DNA of 64,000 bases from Rheinheimera sp. 1928-s (GTDB lineage Bacteria; Pseudomonadota; Gammaproteobacteria; Enterobacterales; Alteromonadaceae), in assembly GCF_029269265.1 (NCBI RefSeq), contig NZ_JARIXP010000001.1, positions 765,452 through 829,451 on the forward strand, read 5' to 3'. Below are positions 61,269-64,000 of the stretch, in pieces (position 1 is the stretch's first letter; each line of letters begins with the position of its first letter). The notes beneath the pieces are model-generated. The model searched no databases, was not told the DNA's origin, and saw only the letters and a program-made list of their open reading frames with translations. Position numbers and translations under genes: made by a program.

Positions 61269-63383
61269 ATGCAGTTGAATTCATTACGTTTTAAACTCAC
61301 TTTTGGCGTTGCTGTTTTGCTGTCGATCAGTATCGGCAGCATGGCCTTTATTGGCTGGTATTCCATGACCAGCAGCAACGAATCTGCAGTAAATCGTTTG
61401 ACTCAGTCGGTACGGACTTTAGCTGAACAAATTCTGACTGAAGCTGCTCAGCGTACCGCACTGGAAACCAGCGCTGTGCTGGACCGTAATTTTGATACGG
61501 CCAAAAATTTTGCGGCAGTGTTATCCGGCTCAGCTTTGGGCAGTGGTCAAACGCCCTACAGCCGTGATCAGGTGAAAGTGATGGCTGGCCATATTCTGGG
61601 CAGCAACCCTGGTATTTCGTCTTTATTTGGTCAGTTTGAACCCAATGGTTACGATGGTGCTGACAGTCAGTATTCCATCGCTAATGATCACAGCTCTAAA
61701 ACCGGTTCTATGGAAATTTATTGGATCCGTGAGCAAGGCCAGCTCAAATTTGTGCAAACACCAGATCCGGCCGTGAAATACAAAGAGGCTAAAAATGAAT
61801 ATGGTGTGCGTGAAGCTGAGTGGTATTTGTGCAGCCGTGACAGCAAAAAAGCCTGCCTGATGGAACCTTATTTATGGGAAATCACGCCGGGCAATCAGGT
61901 GCTTTTAACCTCGCTGGTTTATCCGGTCGTGACTCAGGATCAGTTCAGAGGGGTGTCAGGCGTCGATTTAAACCTGCCCGTATTACAAACCTTATTACAG
62001 GCCCAGGCTGATTTACTCTATGGTGGCAAAGCTGAACTTTATTTGATTAGCAAATATGGCCTGGTGGTAGCCAGTAACAAATATCCTGATCAACTGGGTC
62101 AGTCGATTAAAGCGCTTGATGCAGATTTAGCGGCGCATTTGCAGCAGCAACAAGCGGGCGTCAGCTTATACAAAGATTCCATGCTGGTGACACAACCGAT
62201 AAAACTCGACAGCACAGAGTCGGACTGGAAGGTTGTGGTGGCAGTGCCTGAAGCGACAGCCCTGGCCATGGCGATTCAACTGGCCGATCAGCTCAATGCA
62301 GACTCAGCCCAAACCACTCAAAGTATGATTGGTTTAGGTCTGGTGTTACTACTCGTTTTTGTGGTGTTAATGGCCTTGGGTTTAAAAAGCGCCACAGCTC
62401 CTATTTTGCATATGAGTGTGCTGATGAAAGAACTGGCAGGCTCTGAAGGCGATCTGACCCGGCAATTAAAACAAAGCCAGCATCAGGAGTTAAATGATAT
62501 GGCGGATGGTTTTAACCTGTTTACTGCCAAATTAAAGTCGATGATCAATAACTTAAAAGAATCCTCTAAGCTGATGCAATACCAGTCAGAACAAATGGTA
62601 AAAACCACAGATCAAACCAATAGCTCAGTCAGTATTCAGGCCAGTGAAATTCAGAATGTGGCTTCTGCTATGCATCAAATGTCAGCTACTGCACATGAAG
62701 TGGCTAATCTGGCGGGCAGTACTGCGCAAGGTGCTCAGGAATCACTGGCCGCCTTAACAGACGCCAATCATTTGTTTCAGAATACGGTTGAGGCTTTTAA
62801 AACGGTGTCTGTTGAATTTAGCCACACCAGTCAGGGCGTGAATGAAGTGGCGCAAAGCAGCCAGAAAATTAATGGCATTATTGATGTGATCCAGGCCATA
62901 GCCGAACAAACCAACTTATTGGCACTAAACGCTGCGATTGAAGCGGCGCGGGCCGGTGAACAGGGGCGGGGTTTTGCTGTGGTGGCCGATGAAGTGCGGT
63001 CATTGGCAGCCCGCACTCACAGCTCAACAGATGAAATTAAAAATCTGATCCATGCGTTGCAACAACAGGTCGCAGCGGCGGTACAACAAATTCATACCAA
63101 TACCGACAAAGTCACCAGTACTTTAAAAGAAGCCGAAAGCTCCTATGAAAAGCTCTCTTTGGCCACAGCTGGTATTTCCAGCATAGCGGATAATGCTTTT
63201 CAGGTGGCTTCAGCTGCGGAGGAACAAAATCAGGTCAGTGAAGAAATTAACCGCAATATTACAGCCATAGATGATGCCACTAAGGCATTGCATCAACTGG
63301 CTAAACAAAACCTGTTAATCAGCAAGGAAATAGACACTATTACCGGAGCCATGGACGCTCAGTTGGCGCAGTTGCGCTGCTGA
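61269..63383 (+). CDS. Methyl-accepting chemotaxis protein with Cache sensor domain
   Basis: 704 aa. Membrane helices at about 10-30 and 352-374 enclose a periplasmic double-Cache-type domain ([20 protein letters not shown]..., [23 protein letters not shown]). HAMP, then signalling domain with [25 protein letters not shown]. Cache domains bind amino acids or organic acids directly. ATG at 61269 follows AGGTG; a GTG at 61260 would overlap the torF stop. Between TorF and a binding protein gene. Confidence 0.9.
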   Translation: MQLNSLRFKLTFGVAVLLSISIGSMAFIGWYSMTSSNESAVNRLTQSVRTLAEQILTEAAQRTALETSAVLDRNFDTAKNFAAVLSGSALGSGQTPYSRDQVKVMAGHILGSNPGISSLFGQFEPNGYDGADSQYSIANDHSSKTGSMEIYWIREQGQLKFVQTPDPAVKYKEAKNEYGVREAEWYLCSRDSKKACLMEPYLWEITPGNQVLLTSLVYPVVTQDQFRGVSGVDLNLPVLQTLLQAQADLLYGGKAELYLISKYGLVVASNKYPDQLGQSIKALDADLAAHLQQQQAGVSLYKDSMLVTQPIKLDSTESDWKVVVAVPEATALAMAIQLADQLNADSAQTTQSMIGLGLVLLLVFVVLMALGLKSATAPILHMSVLMKELAGSEGDLTRQLKQSQHQELNDMADGFNLFTAKLKSMINNLKESSKLMQYQSEQMVKTTDQTNSSVSIQASEIQNVASAMHQMSATAHEVANLAGSTAQGAQESLAALTDANHLFQNTVEAFKTVSVEFSHTSQGVNEVAQSSQKINGIIDVIQAIAEQTNLLALNAAIEAARAGEQGRGFAVVADEVRSLAARTHSSTDEIKNLIHALQQQVAAAVQQIHTNTDKVTSTLKEAESSYEKLSLATAGISSIADNAFQVASAAEEQNQVSEEINRNITAIDDATKALHQLAKQNLLISKEIDTITGAMDAQLAQLRC

Positions 63384-63392
63384 GGAAAAGTA

Positions 63393-64000
63393 GTGAAGAG
63401 TTACCTTGGCTGGTTATGCCTCTGGCCTTTGTTCGTTCAGGCTGAGCAAGCTGTCAGGTTGGCCAGTTTAGACTGGCCGCCTTACACTGGACATCAACTT
63501 GAGCAGCAGGGGGAAACCACTGTACTGCTCAGGCAAGTATTCGCCTCTATGCAACTGGAGTTGCAGACGGAGTTTTTACCCTGGTCCAGAGCCATAAGAG
63601 CCAGTGAAAAAGCTGGTGGGTTGTACTCAGGTTATTTTCCTGAATATCAAACTTACAACCCTAAGTTTATTCTGTCGGATAGTCTTGGCGTTAGCGAACT
63701 GGGTTTTGTTGAAGCCACAACAAAGCCACTGGGCCAGCTGAATGTTGCTTCGTTAGCGCAGTTTCAACTGGGAGTGGTGCAGGACTATGTCAATTTGACA
63801 CTCGTTGATCAGATGATTACCAGAGGGCAACTGAAACCACAGCTGGCGTTGTCTGACAGGCAAAATGTTTTGAAAGTGGCGTTGGGCCGTTTGGACCTGG
63901 CGGTGATAGACCGCAGAGTTTTACTCTATTTGCTGGAGCACGATACCGAAGTAAAGCGGCTGGCGACAGATAAAGTACAGTTCAATAGCAGCTTCACTGA
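63393..64000 (+). CDS. Transporter substrate-binding domain protein (SBP_bac_3-like, partial)
   Basis: About 202 residues before the right edge. Signal peptide (1-18, ending VQAEQA), then a periplasmic binding-protein type 2 fold: VRLASLDWPPYTGHQL, RAIRASEKAGGLYSGYFPEYQ, LGVVQDYVNL and LKVALGRLDLAVIDRRV. Such stand-alone ones often act as sensors or receptors' partners. GTG at 63393 with GAGGAAAAG upstream; nine bases after the chemoreceptor stop. Confidence 0.82.
   Translation, partial: MKSYLGWLCLWPLFVQAEQAVRLASLDWPPYTGHQLEQQGETTVLLRQVFASMQLELQTEFLPWSRAIRASEKAGGLYSGYFPEYQTYNPKFILSDSLGVSELGFVEATTKPLGQLNVASLAQFQLGVVQDYVNLTLVDQMITRGQLKPQLALSDRQNVLKVALGRLDLAVIDRRVLLYLLEHDTEVKRLATDKVQFNSSFT

Noticed and set aside
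1-64000. tRNA, rRNA or complete insertion sequences
   Set aside because: I looked for conserved tRNA arms, rRNA segments and transposase genes and found none I could support by reading.

Overview
The window looks like chromosome of a free-living, motile, respiring gammaproteobacterium with roughly even base composition. The gene set fits the Alteromonadales/Chromatiales border and most resembles Rheinheimera: a tyrS next to an OapA/LysM-type M23 peptidase gene, aguB-aguA, PpnP, DUF4144 and DUF3703 proteins, TorF-type outer membrane protein, secreted S8 proteases and many chemoreceptors. The genus is an inference from gene content, not a measured identity. I see no rRNA, tRNA, CRISPR array, prophage or complete insertion sequence.

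Layout: (1) 1-8.6 kb, housekeeping and small regulatory genes: M23 peptidase (cut by the window edge), tyrS, an HTH regulator divergent from an SPFH/Arc-like pair, a TetR/HPP divergent pair with twin operators, an AEC transporter, a GIY-YIG protein, a DEAD-box helicase, an acetyltransferase and ppiC. (2) 8.8-17 kb: a large GlyGly-CTERM subtilase, the putrescine operon aguB-aguA, a peroxiredoxin-like protein and ubiF. (3) 17-26.7 kb: an arabinan utilisation locus. Two secreted endo-arabinanases and a lipoprotein GH43 enzyme (plus strand) cut the polymer outside the cell or at the surface. A GPH-type symporter, a cytoplasmic GH43 and a GH127 enzyme (minus-strand operon) handle the products. A shared ATTTGTA-N-TACAAAT-like palindrome lies upstream of the plus-strand genes and a relative of it in the divergent promoter, suggesting one regulon whose regulator is not in the window.

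(4) 26.8-30 kb: a porin / phosphate-type binding protein / chemoreceptor operon. (5) 30.4-36.5 kb: the cytochrome bd operon cydA-cydB-cydX-cydD-cydC behind an FNR-type box; cydA carries a one-base frameshift in a T run. (6) 37.6-47.3 kb: copper homeostasis: copZ-like chaperone and copA-cueR with two divergent CueR-type promoters, then a CopL-like / His-rich repeat / TolC-like / multicopper oxidase operon and a DUF3703 gene, with an S8 protease between the two sets. (7) 47.3-56.6 kb: an orphan GAF-PAS histidine kinase, small DUF proteins, an NhaR-like regulator, an unrecognised Cys-rich secreted protein, a chemoreceptor with almost no periplasmic domain, a ParD-like/methionine aminopeptidase/SDR operon and a Ca2+/Na+ antiporter. 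(8) 56.7-64 kb: a DUF4397 lipoprotein, an Atm1-like ABC exporter, ppnP, and a second outer-membrane-protein / chemoreceptor / binding-protein cluster cut by the right edge.

The items I would look at first are the arabinan palindromes, the two independent OM protein + binding protein + chemoreceptor cassettes, the broken cydA in an otherwise intact operon, the ParD-like/Map pair, and the possible small RNA near 49.7 kb.
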